Below, one piece after another: positions 47,590-60,430 of a DNA stretch of 64,000 nucleotides; the first letter of the stretch is position 1; the number at the start of each line of letters is the position of its first letter. The position numbers and the translations under genes are program-made. Origin of the DNA: Terebella lapidaria (lineage: Eukaryota > Annelida > Polychaeta > Terebellida > Terebellidae); NCBI GenBank assembly GCA_949152475.1, contig OX424566.1, positions 26,016,423 to 26,080,422 of the forward strand, in the 5' to 3' direction. The notes beneath the pieces were generated by a model. It was not told where the DNA came from, ran no database searches, and was given only the letters and a program-made list of their open reading frames with translations.

Positions 47590-48290
47590 CAGGGTTGTTC
47601 ATTCTCTCCGCAAAAGTGAGACAGGCAGACAACTAGTTTGTCTGTCTGGGGCTGTGAATGGTCACCACGGGCTTCAGCAAATACCCGAACAAGACTGCCT
47701 CCGGAGAATGTACCCAGGCTCTGAGAGAGCTTAATGATTTACAGTCCACGTCGCAACTGTCAAGTTATCGAGACCAGTTGCATGGGGTATTGTAATTTGG
47801 TAAAATCATCAGATGACTTAACCAATCACCACCATAAAACGGAGCAACACAGTGTGATGAAAAATGTATTTCCTCCAAAAAAAATCACAATTAGGATGAA
47901 GCTGGTTCATTGCTGGTGTATCCCAAGGGAGCCAGCAGAGATGTGAATTGGGAGCGTGTCTCGACTTCTTGAGTGCGCGCTTAGATGGAAATTCCATGTG
48001 TCAGTAAATTAGCTTTACCGGGTTTCTACCAACGACCGGGACTTGCCATTCGCCCTAATGTTGTCAGATTGAGTCAGTCTCGGCAAAGCATGTGTAAGTT
48101 TCATGTGCATTTCAATGTCTGTAGAGCTTGCTGTGATTCAGAGTTTTTGTCGCACCCGTCTGGTGTTTTAGCAATGAGACCAAACAACGTCTTTGTTTGC
48201 AGTGTTTGTCTGGGAGAATATTTATTATCGTGTAGTGGGAAAACGGTTTTGTATGTGCATATTCTATAATCATCCAGATAGATATTCGTT
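47590..48290 (+). repeat. Copy C, part 2: diverged copy of unit positions about 8260-9020
   Basis: 'gacaggcagacaactag' and 'cacgggcttcagcaaa' match A 8268-8325 and B 31760-31825. 'gagtgcgcgcttag' matches 8687-8700, 'gtcagtaaattagcttt' matches 8716-8732, and 'gcttgctgtgattt'-like sequence matches 8862-8874. There is a clear order match with many substitutions. Confidence 0.8.
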
Positions 48291-49855
48291 TTTCGAAATG
48301 ATGAAGCAAACTTTTTTCACCATAACCTCAATGGCTCTATGTGCAATAGCATATGTAATACAAAGCCTTTGATCACTTCTTCTGAACACACGTAGCAGGT
48401 GAACGAATTTCCTATGATATTACTAGTAAGAATAAAACAATATCATACGCCATACGTCCTCGCCTAGTATATTGGTGCTGTCACTACCGGCGTTAGGGGC
48501 AATATCTCCAGTCAATAAAAATGTTTTCCTTTTGAATAAGTGATGCCATAAAATTTTCTCTGCAGGCGTTAACTGGCAATGTGAGATGACCACCCATGTG
48601 ATATTAGTACTTTTTTTGCTTACAATGTATGTGGTGCAGAGAAATAATTGCCACCATATTCTCGGGACATATTATTGTCTCGGGACAATTTAGACTCTGT
48701 ACTAAAGGTGTGTATCCTAGTGAATTTCGCTAAGTGGTACATGAATTGTTCATTCAACTATGATACCTCGCTTCCGTTGAAGCCCGCCTTAAGGCAGCAA
48801 GGTGTCTGACGACTCAAGGTGTAATAACTGGTGTTTTGTGATGTCACGATTATTCTTCTTACACATCTTTTCTACCGATCATCATCGCAAACTGGTAAAT
48901 GTTGTGACGCGATATAACATACGTTGGGGTTATCGTGTGACAAAACTTACAGGCTACAATTGGATTACAATGAGAGTGATAGCCGTAACGATTTGAATTG
49001 ATCTTCCACTTGTTCTGGATCATATATCACATAATCTCAGGGGAACATACATTCGTTGAATCCGTTTCTTTGGGGATATATTCATTTCCAAAACATCTTT
49101 CAAGATGGATGGGGATATTGAATAAAAAACATTCATGAAAAGAATTTGAGGTCCGTGCTCGCCCAAAGGTCAGTAATAAAAGTCCTAGATCCAGGTTCGC
49201 AATTCCGGATCACTTATATGATCATATGGCACTTCAGAATTTATATTATGTAGTGATTTGGCAGTCCTGAATCTCAGAATGTCGGAAGAATAAGAAACAA
49301 GTATATCATACATCAATATCCCATTGGCTGCACAACAGTTTGAAATGTGCCACCACCCTTTGGTGGCTCGGAATTATTGGATGGCACTGTACGAACTGAG
49401 ATAACCAAGCAACCAATCGGGCATACCAGAATGAAGCATATACGTAGAAAATGAAACATCTACGTTGAAAACTATCAACGAATCGAATGTCTGTCTGTTA
49501 TGAACTAGATTCTAGGGTCATGTCATGATATAGTAGTGGGAAGACATCCACAATCACATTTCCAAGCTTCTCTGCAAATAGATTGGCCACCTTGCATAAA
49601 ATTCACAGACCGAGGGTTAGTCAATTTTGTCTTGAGGTAATTCCATGAGAATACAGCAAGTAACTAGCAGCGTTACTTGCACAGTTTGAAACAACTATGC
49701 CGATATATGCGGTCATCGCCTATTCCTCAACCCATTATCCCTAATAAACACCCTGCTCCTGTTAACCGCCTGGAATAGCAAACAAGATTTGGCCATATAA
49801 TTTCCATTCCAAATATCTTTTTCTTTTTCCCTGTCACCGAGGCTCACACTGTGAT
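48291..49855. other. Unassigned stretch after copy C
   Basis: No frame over about 65 codons with recognisable content. 'agatagatattcgttttt...gatgaagcaa' at the start may be the decayed continuation of unit position about 9010-9050. Nothing else is supported. Confidence 0.4.
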
Positions 49856-49871
49856 GGAGGGGTGGTTCCTA

Positions 49872-50141
49872 CCACACATTAGGGTAGCTCCGGGTTTTAC
49901 CTCTTTCGACCAGAGAACTCCATAGACGGAACAAATGCAATTCACGTCAGAATTCGTCTGGTGAAGTTTTGTCCCCAGACAATTCATCCACCGTCTGTTC
50001 ATGTGACCACACATTAGGGTAGCTCCGGGTTTGACCACTTTCGACCAGAGAACTCCATAGACGGAACAAATGCAATTCACGTCAGAATTCGCCTGGTGAA
50101 GTTTTGTCACCAGACAATTCATCCACCGTCTGTTCATGTGA
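49872..50141. repeat. Two tandem 135-bp repeats with a shared minus-strand frame
   Basis: 49872-50006 is repeated at 50007-50141 with about four substitutions. 135 is divisible by three, so the minus-strand frame 49844-50137 reads two copies of a 45-residue repeat (each with 'NRRWMNCL', 'NSDVNCICSVYG' and 'KPGATLMCG'). There are four Cys per repeat and no known domain. Two recent copies alone do not show coding, and the substitutions are too few to test. Confidence 0.9.
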
Positions 50142-50949
50142 CAGTTGCCAACATTTGTGTTGGCTATCTCAACTCCATAAATATATTATTCATGTCATGT
50201 GAATATGAGTAAAGGAATTCGAAGGAGCAAACCAAGTGGCAGCTCGTCGTTATGGAGGAACTCTTTTTGTCACCATCACCCTAACTACACATCATTGATA
50301 GTGTGATGAATGCTTTGGAGTAGATCTTGTAGATCTGTAGATCTTGTAGATTTGTGTGCGTGACAGGCAAATTGCATGTTTTGTTATCTGGTTAACTGAG
50401 TAAAACATTCAAATTATCGGCAATCATTTCATTGGTGGAGTCACTTGGGATCCATCAGTGAAGGGGTGGACCAGGATAATCACCAGCTAATTATATTTGT
50501 AATTATTTTATTGATCACATCACAGATTTGAGGAATTTCATTGCTGAGGGAATTTTCATCTTTCATGAATGTATGCATGATACAGCAACATGCACATCGG
50601 AATCAAAAATAATTAACGCCATGAATATTTGCCAATGGCAATTGGAGGCAATTGTTCAGACATAACATTGTCTTCTGTGTGTCTTAATTTTTCTGGTAAA
50701 TTACATGTGTTGCCACTTGGTTATAATTATCATTCAGTGAAACGCGGAGACGTTTGCGTGGTCTCCTTCAGTGACACTAGCATCAAATACAAACTGACAC
50801 TGTACACTGTTTTCATCTGCTTATTACCATGGAGAATGTCACAACCAGGACACAATACATAAGGGACACATTCGTGTTATAATTGTATTCATTTCCAATA
50901 AGACACAAGTCCGTGTATTTGTCAACATATTTGATAATTCAATCCGTTC
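50142..50949. other. Unassigned stretch with small 'gtagatctt' repeats
   Basis: At about 50320-50353 'tagatcttgtagat' is repeated in tandem. Otherwise AT-rich. A plus-strand frame at 50629-50862 has no recognised domain. Confidence 0.4.
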
Positions 50950-51012
50950 CCCTGTACAATTTAGACTTAGAATATAAAATATTTTGCCTTCCGAGTTATG
51001 TATTTGGTCCAG

Positions 51013-51042
51013 TTCAAACTTGAACACACAGTTCAAGTTTGT
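51013..51042. repeat. Small inverted repeat
   Basis: 'ttcaaacttgaac' and 'ttcaagtttg' flank 'acacag', giving a stem of about ten base pairs. It lies at the left part of inverted copy D. Confidence 0.6.
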
Positions 51043-54000
51043 TCAAGATTGAACGCACAGTCCCAAATAAACTTGTCTGAAACAAAAAGAATATGAAAAA
51101 TTTAATCAAAAACGTTTCTTGTATGAAACATCATCGAAATGACAAAACATTTAGTCAGCGCTGTGATTAATGGCTTTATGCAAATGAGGCTTATTCATTA
51201 CCATATCGCCCATGCTCCCTTAGCTAGTGTGAAGGATTGTCCCGGGACAGCAGATGGTCACATGATTGTTCTGGGCGGAACCACACTGTGACCGATACTC
51301 TCAAACGGATTTCGGAATGTGAGTGTGAAGGCTTGTAACAGGAAGTGTGTCACCCGAAGACAAGTGCAAGTGTGATTAGGATCTGGTGATGGGGGAGGTG
51401 AGGGGAGCGGGGAGTAATATTGGTGTGACTTTGAAGTGGTCGGTCCTTTGTTGAAGACAGGGAATAAATTAAATATGTGAGCGGTCCTATCTTTCATTTG
51501 CCGCGATTCCCAAATATCAATTGATTGCAAACGGTGTTGATTTCAGTGTGTTCGTAATGGACGCCTTCATTAAATAAACATCCAGAGACAGAGCGGACTG
51601 CGATCTCCTGTCACCATGGTGATACTGAGCCTACCCTAGGGACTCTCGCCTTTCACTGGGATCAAAGACTCAGGGTGTGATGTTACCGAGAATGTGACGA
51701 CTGGGAGGGAGGGGTGGGGGGTGGTGCATCGGTTGTGCTTAAGGGATGATTGTGGCCTCGAGGACCCAGAAGGATCAGACGTATTGTCCCCAATGTGCTG
51801 GCCTCTGACTTCACAGCGACGCATCGACGGTGATAGGAAAGGCAAATTAATATGTGGATTACGTTTGATTTGCATCCATGTGGCTTATGTGACAAGCTTT
51901 GCTTAATACCATAAATTAGACAGCTGTACTGGTGGCAGATTTTGCTCGTAATTGCATCGTAATTAATCGGCTACATGTATATTCAGTATGATGAAGATGA
52001 AGAAGCACATGAACTCATACAATGAATACACCACAAATGATACAGTGCACATGCAATAGGTTATTATCCCACAATTAGTAGCAGTATCTACTGGGGTTTG
52101 ATAGGTTATCTTGTGGTGGGAGCACCTGCCACTTGTGGTATGATTGAAGCTATTGGCTTGGATATATCAGTGTGTCGGCTTCTCACATATGTGTCTCACA
52201 CGATATAATGGATGCCACTTGAAAGCTCTTCACAACAAAAACATACTCGTCCGTATAACATGATTTAGACCAATTCAGTTACTTTGGGTGACAGCTATCA
52301 GATAGCTTGTCTGGCCTGCAAATAAACACATCACTCGCTTGAATATGACCTAGAATCAGATATCAGTCCCATGAAAAATAACAACCAGATACAGAAAAGC
52401 AATCGATGGTTTGTACAACTCAGCATGTACCACAAATGAAAAAAGTCAGGTTGTTAATACAGGGATACGTAGTTCTGCATGTTCGAATTTGTGTATAATG
52501 ATCGTGTCACATCAATATCAACTTCGACGGGGATCTTGTTAATCACCAACATACACAAGATTTTATTCGATAAAACGCTGGTAGTTTCATTTTCGCTCGG
52601 AATAACAAGAAAAAGTAATACGTCCACTGAACAATCAACGCAACCAACAACAACCTGTTTTATCGAAGCATTATCTGCCTCGCAAATATAACTATGAATG
52701 GTAAGATAATGTGTGCAAAAGCTGATTGTATAATTGACTATTACTGCCGTGGGCCAACCTGAGGGTTATGGGTGTAACTACTCTTACGAACATGACTGCA
52801 GCGATGTTCACCAAACTCTTTCTATTGCATCTTTATAAATTGTTCATCCTCCAGAAATGAGATATGTGATCCGATTTTAGGTGTCCTCGGTTCGCAACTC
52901 AAGTGTAACCCTTTTCCCGTTCAAGTTCGGTCTGTTAAACATGATCACTTACATAATGGTGCTAGTGCTGAATCCGAAATCTTATAATGGCTCCCAAAGT
53001 GAGACGCGTGTTTTGCTTTCAATATGATGTGGTCGATCATCCGAACTATTACACAATACAGTATACTTTCATCAACGGGAAAACAGTATTGATAATATCT
53101 TAGTATTTTGAAGTATTAAAATTTTACCAGCTAGTCTCATTTATTTAATAAGTAAGTGATCATATGACCATGATAATTTATGATATGTATTAGTCCTGTG
53201 CTATATTTTGTAAACGTACAATTTACCAACTACACTAACACTTCAATACATAACATATTAACACTTCGATAGAACAGCCTGGGGAACCAAACTGATTTCC
53301 TTATCTGAACGCCTCACACCTGTCCAAAAGTGCCCCGTTCGCTAAAAAAGGTGACTTTGCGCTTCACTCTCTGGCAGAAGATTCAAATCACGGTTTTAAC
53401 AAAGTACTGTTGTGAGGCGAAGTTCATGAAATGGCCAGTGTGAGCAACATTCACACAAATGCATAATTACAAGGAAGGAGGCAAAAGATGGTAATTACTC
53501 ACGCCGACGTGACTTATTCCAGATGTCCAGGCAAAAATTCGCGACAAGATGACCCTCGCATAGTATTGAGACATGTGGCGAGTCATCCCTACCGTAGAAT
53601 TGTATTGGAACAAGTGGTGAGCCATCCCTCCTAATTTGAGTGAGTTGCTGACTTGCTCCCGTAATTAGGATTCCATGCGGGGTTATCTTGACAAGTCATG
53701 TGTTCGGGCGAGTTCAATTACAGGAAACCAGGCAACCGGGAGGAAACTAGTTTTGTTTTGGTTTTCTTTTCTCTCAAAAGAGGCTGTTTTCAGCAATCCA
53801 AGGATACAAATTGTGACGGGAATTAGTTTGAAGTTGCTGTGGAATTCAAGATGTTTTCATAAGCATTCACATCATTGTAAAGTTTTCCGTGATGATGATT
53901 TGAAGCACGACACGGCCAATAGACCCACTCAACTATTCGTTATGAATTAACTCACCTAATTATTTACTGAATACATATTACCAATGCTATTACTAAAAAA

Positions 54001-54525
54001 AAGCGGTAGTATTTTGGGCCCGTTATTGGGTACATGTATGTGTCAAATGTCATTCACGCTGAATTGAGATAAGTGTTAACAGAAATTATAATTCATTTCT
54101 GCCACTTCTAGATGAGTCGACACTCAGCGGTAAACTACAGAGTTACTATAACACAAAGTAGGCCTACATGACAATGTTTTCTCGTTGTTTCATCACTAAA
54201 TGTGTTTTGCATGTTTGTATCTAGTATCATACAAATATCTTCTATTTCGGAGTGCTTTGTTTCTTGTTAACACAGTGAACAAATTTGACGTGCTGTGACA
54301 ATTTGAAGTGCGTTACCCAAAAGCACTGCATTTTAATTGTTGGAGTTTGGTTGGGTTTTGTTGTGGAGAGACCTAGGGGCGTTAATGGTTGTGTAAGGGG
54401 GCGGGAAGTACGGGGCGTGGGGATGAAATTGGAAAAGTTGAGCGTGGCGGAGACAGGAACTCTGGGCGACCTACGGTCACCGCGTGGGTCAATTCTTTTG
54501 TTTTGCGCACGAAATAATTAAAATA

Positions 54526-54542
54526 CCCCCCCCCCCTCCCCC
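54526..54542 (+). repeat. C-rich homopolymer tract
   Basis: C11-T-C5. It lies within copy D, and no equivalent was seen in A or B. Confidence 0.9.
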
Positions 54543-55614
54543 TCAATGACTTTCTTCACAAAGTCTCGCATGCGCTTCAACGTCGCCACGGTGAAAATCA
54601 TTCGTGTATATGGACCGGCGATTTGTCACCACGAGTGTGAAAAAAATCAAGTCATCCCTCTTCTTACGTTAGGGGACGCCTTAGGAATGTGAAGACATGA
54701 AACCTCACATTCACCGGGAAAAGATATTTCAGGACAAAATCCTGTCTGCAGCGGATGTCTTCATTCAGGAGATTGACGCGTATTAATCGAGATTTTTCCC
54801 CCGTTATTAAAAGGGCATTGGACAACACCCATTTGTCGGTGTATTATGTTACACACGCTATCCCCTTGCATTTAACAGCCGCCCTCACATTGTCATCGCA
54901 GCATTAAAGCAGAAACATTAACAGTCCGTCCGTATGTTATGTTTTCTGGATGTAACGACAGCTCGTCATTAATCACAAGTTTCCCATTTACCCCCGTTTT
55001 TCCCTGGGAAGTAACTGCCAGCTCCTGAAAATACCTAAACACGCACGCAAGTCATTCTTACTCTTGCTTAATTTATGGCACTGCGTTTCAGAAACGCCAT
55101 TTACAATTAGGAAACATTATCATCCATTCCATAAAAGGAACAAAGCAATATAGCGTGATGTTGATCTGTCACTGAGACGTTTTGCTATTGGGGAAAGCTA
55201 TAAAAATGCGGAAGATCCTTGGTGAGGGAAATGGTGGGATCCTGATATGACAGCATTGTCCTGGTTTTTTCACGAATGTTAACTCAACAGATAACGACAA
55301 TCGCGTTTACATTCAAAATTGGCTGGAAAATCATCTGGATGCATAATATAGACTGCTTCGAAAATATCTACAATCCTAAAGGCGGAGGAAATGGAAAGGA
55401 AATGTTTAGTTTTCCTAGAGGTATGTGAAGAACATTGCAGTTATCATATTCCATACTCGACGTTTATTATAACGGTTCTCAACTCACACAGGTCTATTAA
55501 AACAGAGCACATATCTAGGTATACTACCTGGAAGAGAATGACTCACACGCTACAATATGCCAAGCCATTCATTCAACACGGCGGAAGCTCTCAATGTGCT
55601 TCCTGTTCATGTAG

Positions 55615-56982
55615 CATACTGTCAAGATGGTATGATCCCGGAAATGTGGAAATGATGTAATGTATGGAAGAAGCAACAATCAATGATATAATATATGAAA
55701 ATGTATTAATGAATAGGCAGATATTTACAGTATGTACAAGTTCAGGTTTACAATATCATGTCACAATATTCTGTCGGCAATACACCAATACAATACTCAA
55801 TTAACGTTCCTCAATGTATACAGATCCCAAATTTCAATATTCCGAATTTCAATTTAGACAGAACCTATTTCAATGGTTATGTTTCAGTAGCAATTACAAA
55901 TCAAAATTCAAAATCAACAACAATGAAATGTACAAGAACACAACACACTTACATGCACACCTACACACACACACACTGTCACTCCAACGGTGTTTTCAAT
56001 CCCACGACGATCCCACGAAGTACGAAGTCCCACGGAGAGGTCACATGACGTAATGTTGCGCGGACACAGTTACTGAATGTTCATCTGTTGGACGCGACCA
56101 AGGGTACTTGTCACACAAAGGGAGGGTGAAGTGGCACCATGAATCACGAATACGACTCAAACATCAGGTATATACAGGAAAACTAGGAATCAGAAATAAA
56201 TGCTGTAGTAATATTTGTTTACAAAACATAGGTTTTGTAGACCGAACATCAAGGTCATATATTACGAGACTACGTGTAGTAATTTACTACAAAATCAGTA
56301 CAAATGACATGAAATGAAATGAGAAAATGATACGAATACTCACGGCCACTGGTCTCTGGTCACAGCAATAATCAGGCAGGCATTCTTTAGGTCAGTAAAA
56401 CCACAATATCCAAAACTTGTATATAAAATCCCAATGCAGCTCCCACAATAATAATCAACAAATCAGCAGCATCTCAAATAGTATCTCAAACGCAAATATT
56501 TCACAATTCCAAAATACGTCCACAAATTGACGTCGCCAACATAATGGCAAAATAGCTTCCAACAGCTTCACAATATCAGTTCACATCTTTCACATGCTGC
56601 ACGTCAGACACACAGTCTGCAATCCAAGTTGTTCTGTTTCTCTCTCTATCTCTCTCTCTCTCTCTGACCACTACAAAGAATGCCTGACTTATATTGCTGA
56701 GCCACCCAGCGCCGCGTCTACACACGAGTTTGGACAAGATCTAAAAATAGAAACATTTACCCTAACCAGAGCAAATGGAACAATATATAATCCCAGTCAT
56801 ATGACGAATCAACTCACCAGACAACGCAAGTACAACACACAATACCTCACACCTGGCAGAACTCCAACCATGCGGAAACGTCACCGAACTAAGGATGGTA
56901 CTGGTACTGGCTACAGTGTGGTGCAAAATAATGAATATATACATGCCCCAAATATTATAAATTGTCACTATGTGACACATAC
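55615..56982. mobile_element. Probable solo LTR (TGTCA...TGACA) with CATAC target duplication
   Basis: In copy D a 1358-bp segment (55620-56977) begins TGTCAAG and ends GTGACA, so it has TG...CA ends within a five-base inverted pair TGTCA/TGACA. CATAC flanks it at 55615-55619 and 56978-56982. Removing it restores 'gtagCATACatatgtac', which aligns with the uninterrupted equivalents in A (about 625-640, reversed) and B. These are the hallmarks of an LTR left by recombination of a BEL/Pao- or Gypsy-type retrotransposon. Orientation is not determined. A (TC)n tract lies at 56641-56665. No internal gag/pol coding is present. Confidence 0.75.
56641..56665 (+). repeat. (TC)n microsatellite inside the solo LTR
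   Basis: TCTCTCTATC then uninterrupted TC, 25 bases, with one interruption. Confidence 0.9.
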
Positions 56983-58739
56983 ATATGTACACCTTGATTG
57001 AAATTCATGCACCGGATGATACCAATTATGTGAGTTTCAGGTTGCCATTCGACCAGTGTTGTCTTTTAGAGCCTTTTGAAGATCAATATCCCGCGAGAAT
57101 GGGTTGGAAAGGTTTCTGGCATTAAAATATACCCATATGCATTGAAATCCAAACGTTGTGGTTCCAAGTATAATATTGTATGAAATCAATGTAACATTTT
57201 TTGTTTCATCTCATCATTCACAAGGAATAATTTTTTTGTCGTCCATATTCGCTGCCGTGCAGCTCCTGTTGGTCTAACATCTATAAAGTACCACAAATAT
57301 GGTCTCGTTATATTAGAACACTCGGTAACTGACTAGAAGCTCTTTACAAGTATGGTATCACAACAAAAATAATAATCAATTGACGTCTGCAAAATATAAT
57401 CTACAATGTGTGTGCCAGTTTATTATGATTCAGACGTTCAAAAGTACCTGTAGCATAAAAGTGACCGTAACGCAGACAATAAAATTACTGTTGTCCGTCT
57501 AGTGTGTGATATACTGGAGAAGACGAGGGTACGGTGATTATACTACATAAACCTACTTGATATATAGGTTTACTGATTTGTCTATGACAATACGACACGA
57601 TATATTGACAGTTGATGCGCACTAAGTCAGTGCGCTAAGGGTAGGTAGTGTACACTTTCATGTAGAAGGTGAATTTGTGCTAATTGCTCAGGTAATATTG
57701 CATTAGCAGCATATCAATATTTCACTTAATGGTGAATAAAAAGCAAATAAATACGCATTGTACCAACAAAACTGATCAAAAAATAATATGTTCAAGTAAT
57801 TTGTGTTCTGCTAGCGTGAAATACATTGTGGGAATATGTGTTTGTGCATGATGTTCAACAATAGAATATCTGTTGTGTAAAGCTCAATCACGCACTATAA
57901 CCACCCAAATGCACTATAACCTCCCAATGACTTATAGATGTGAGCCTGTAAGTGTTGCGGATATTATTATACTGAATTTGATATCACTTGCGCCCTGAAG
58001 TTCTGACCTAGTGGTACTTAAATGTGTCTCTTTCAGGCCGTGATTTTTGTAACAATATGATAGTAACATTCTGGTTGTCATACTGTTTCAGGTGCTGTCC
58101 GCCGCTTGTCCTTCCCAGACGTCATCAATGGCACAAACAATGCAACATGCAATTATTACAGCGTGGTGTTCGTGCATATGCGCTGTAGTTAGGCCGATAG
58201 CATCATGTGGAGCTATATCATTAACGTGCTATATCATTAACGTGTTGGGTATCAATTTTTAGAACTGAGAACAAACACTGTCAATTTCACATAAATGGGA
58301 AAAACGCTTGTGTCTGTGACGAGTATTTGACTTATACTTCACACACGAAACTGGTATTTTATTGGCATTCCTCATGCAAACATCAATGTGAATCTGCCTC
58401 GTTATTATTGTAGTTTAAAAATGATGATGTCGCAAGTATATTTTGCAGTATTGTAATAAAGTATATAAACTTCATCACTTGCTCACGACAATAATTTCAT
58501 TCCCATACACCAGCAACACATCCCTTATAACAATGCAGACAGGGTGACTTTTGGTCTCAAGAACAGATTCGTGGACAGATGCAATCCAAAGTGGCATTTG
58601 CCTTCCCTGTTACGCCAGAGACATGATACTTATCCCCCGAGGCTACCCCTGGGGTTTCAGCTTCTAGAGCAGTGTAATCCAGGTGGACATTTTTCTATCA
58701 AACACTTTCTCTAGTCTCAGGATTTTTGTTAATAGCATC

Positions 58740-58755
58740 GGGGGGGGGGGGGGGG
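58740..58755 (+). repeat. 16-base G homopolymer
   Basis: G16 at 58740-58755, within inverted copy D between the parts matching unit positions about 19980 and 19096. Likely variable or assembly-sensitive. Confidence 0.95.
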
Positions 58756-59148
58756 ATTAGTAGTTTTCCCGAAGATTTTGCAGTCCCCATCATCGACCCA
58801 ATGTGATTTTGGTCCCCATTATATTTACGTCTGGCTTAACCTGCACGCTCATTGCATGTAGAACGCGCACGAGCAATCCCCACCGTGACAGCCAGCAAAC
58901 TAACTGGTGAATTTTGGTGGAGATTTCATCACTGAGAATTATGTAAGGCCGGAAGAGGATACGTGGTTCAGTGAATGGTTGTGTTGCTTCCCAAGCTGGG
59001 AAATGCTCATTTGCATTCGACACTAGAACATAGTCATGACAGCTTAGTCCATAGCTGGATAACAACGATATTGGAAACGTGGTTTGTAATGTCAGTTTTT
59101 ATTCCAATAAACAAGAGTATCTGGCACGCAGCTGGCATTGTATTATAA

Positions 59149-60430
59149 TGAATGAATGAATGAATAATTGTTCATTTAAGTCACATGTACATCGGGAATT
59201 TTTGACAGTGAACAGAAACATCAGCCCTAACGGGCTCACAAGTGAATGAACGCAATGTACAGGTGGCCGGTGTAGATGTAAAGTATGTAAGATATAACAA
59301 TACAGAAGAAAAAAGAAAAAATGGTAACAGTAAAACTATTTGAGAGTGTGATGACCGAATGCTAAGACTATGCAGGAGTTACGAATTATTCAACTACCTA
59401 TACACCATTCTTTTCCGGACTTCCCATATATTTGCAGTAAAATTCAAACAAGATTCCCAGTTGATATTCATTACAGTATCCCACTTCGTATCATTACATG
59501 CATCACTAGTTAGTAAACATTTGTCAAAAAAACTTCTTGGTTCTTCATACACTGGGAATCCAAAGGAAAATGAAATTCATCCTCAATATTTTCAGATCTA
59601 CAGATTTTACAAATTCTTTCTGTTGGTAACAATTTCCTGTATTTATTAGTATCCATGTCTTTAATATTTTCAAATCTGCCTGTGTCGATAGCTAATGGTA
59701 GAATGCCAGCACGAAGTTGAGCAAAAATTGACCGCTTATACTTACTAGTATGTTTTAAAACATATGGTTCTACACCAAATACCTTTTCATAAAGTCTATA
59801 TGTCCTCAGCTTAGGTTTACAATTGATGCTTTGTTCCTATTCATTACACATAAGAGTGCTACACATACCAACAGCCATGTCAATATTCAAACTTTATTTG
59901 AACTATAGATATCCAGATTTAGCGATTGTACAATACTTGAAATGTTTTTACACCACTGACCATGAATATTGTAATCCCACAAAAATATTCTTTCCACTAA
60001 CCTGCAGTCATCACTCTTCAACATTCTGTTCCAGAAACGTAGCATACTTACAAACCTTCTATATTTCAATGAAATGCAACCCATATCCCCTTGGATAGCT
60101 GCTGTTGGGGCAAATTTGTATATCCCCAAATAATACCTCATAGCTTTATTAATGATAACATCACATTTGGAAAAGTTCCCATAACCCCATATTTCTGAAC
60201 CATAATTTAAAATAAAATTACTCCAGCTTCAAATAATTTTGTGTATGTTGCATAACCTGCATCTTTCAGGGTTTTGAATTTTGAAATAACACCACCGAGT
60301 GCTCGACCTGCCGACTCTGACAGCATTTTGTACATTTTTCAAAATTTAGGTGTTCATCAAGATAAATTCCAAGGTATTTATAATCACTTGCTATTGAAAG
60401 TTTTTGCAACCTAAGTTACAATACACCTTA
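59149..60430 (-). pseudogene. 5'-truncated, decayed non-LTR retrotransposon (Jockey-like group) with 3' tail
   Basis: Minus-strand order: 'DYKYLGIYLDEHLNF' (about 60345-60387) is the YLG motif after the RT core. Next is 'NYGSEIWGYGNFSKCDVI' in part (about 60160-60210). The open segment 59887-60141 follows with 'YYLGIYKFAPTAAIQGDMG' and 'RFWNRMLK', a signature of this family's C-terminal region. Then comes 'QLRAGILPLAIDTGRFENI' and a CxxC...EDExHF...C zinc-like end (about 59555-59720). The 3' part has 'gtgagcccgttagggctgatg' and ends in a TGAA-type (TTCA)n tail at 59149-59166. Several frameshifts and stops make it inactive. It interrupts inverted copy D. Confidence 0.85.

Larger units (their letters stand above)
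50950..59100 (-). repeat. Copy D: inverted, diverged and gapped copy of the unit
   Basis: Read on the minus strand, with window positions rising, the matches run down the unit: 51120-51640 with about 6950-6630, 51750-51840 with about 6400-6310, 52100-52260 with about 6100-5940, 53430-53760 with about 2690-2390, 54600-54730 with about 1690-1590, 55391-55619 with 860-625 and 56983-57250 with 620-350. Then 58150-58215 matches 20045-19980 and 58790-59095 matches 19096-18815, the end of the preceding unit. So D spans a unit junction, as expected for an inverted piece of the same tandem array. Divergence is higher than between A and B. Confidence 0.75.

Noticed and set aside
49872..50141. CRISPR-like repeat
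   Set aside because: There are only two long tandem copies without spacers. The context is metazoan.
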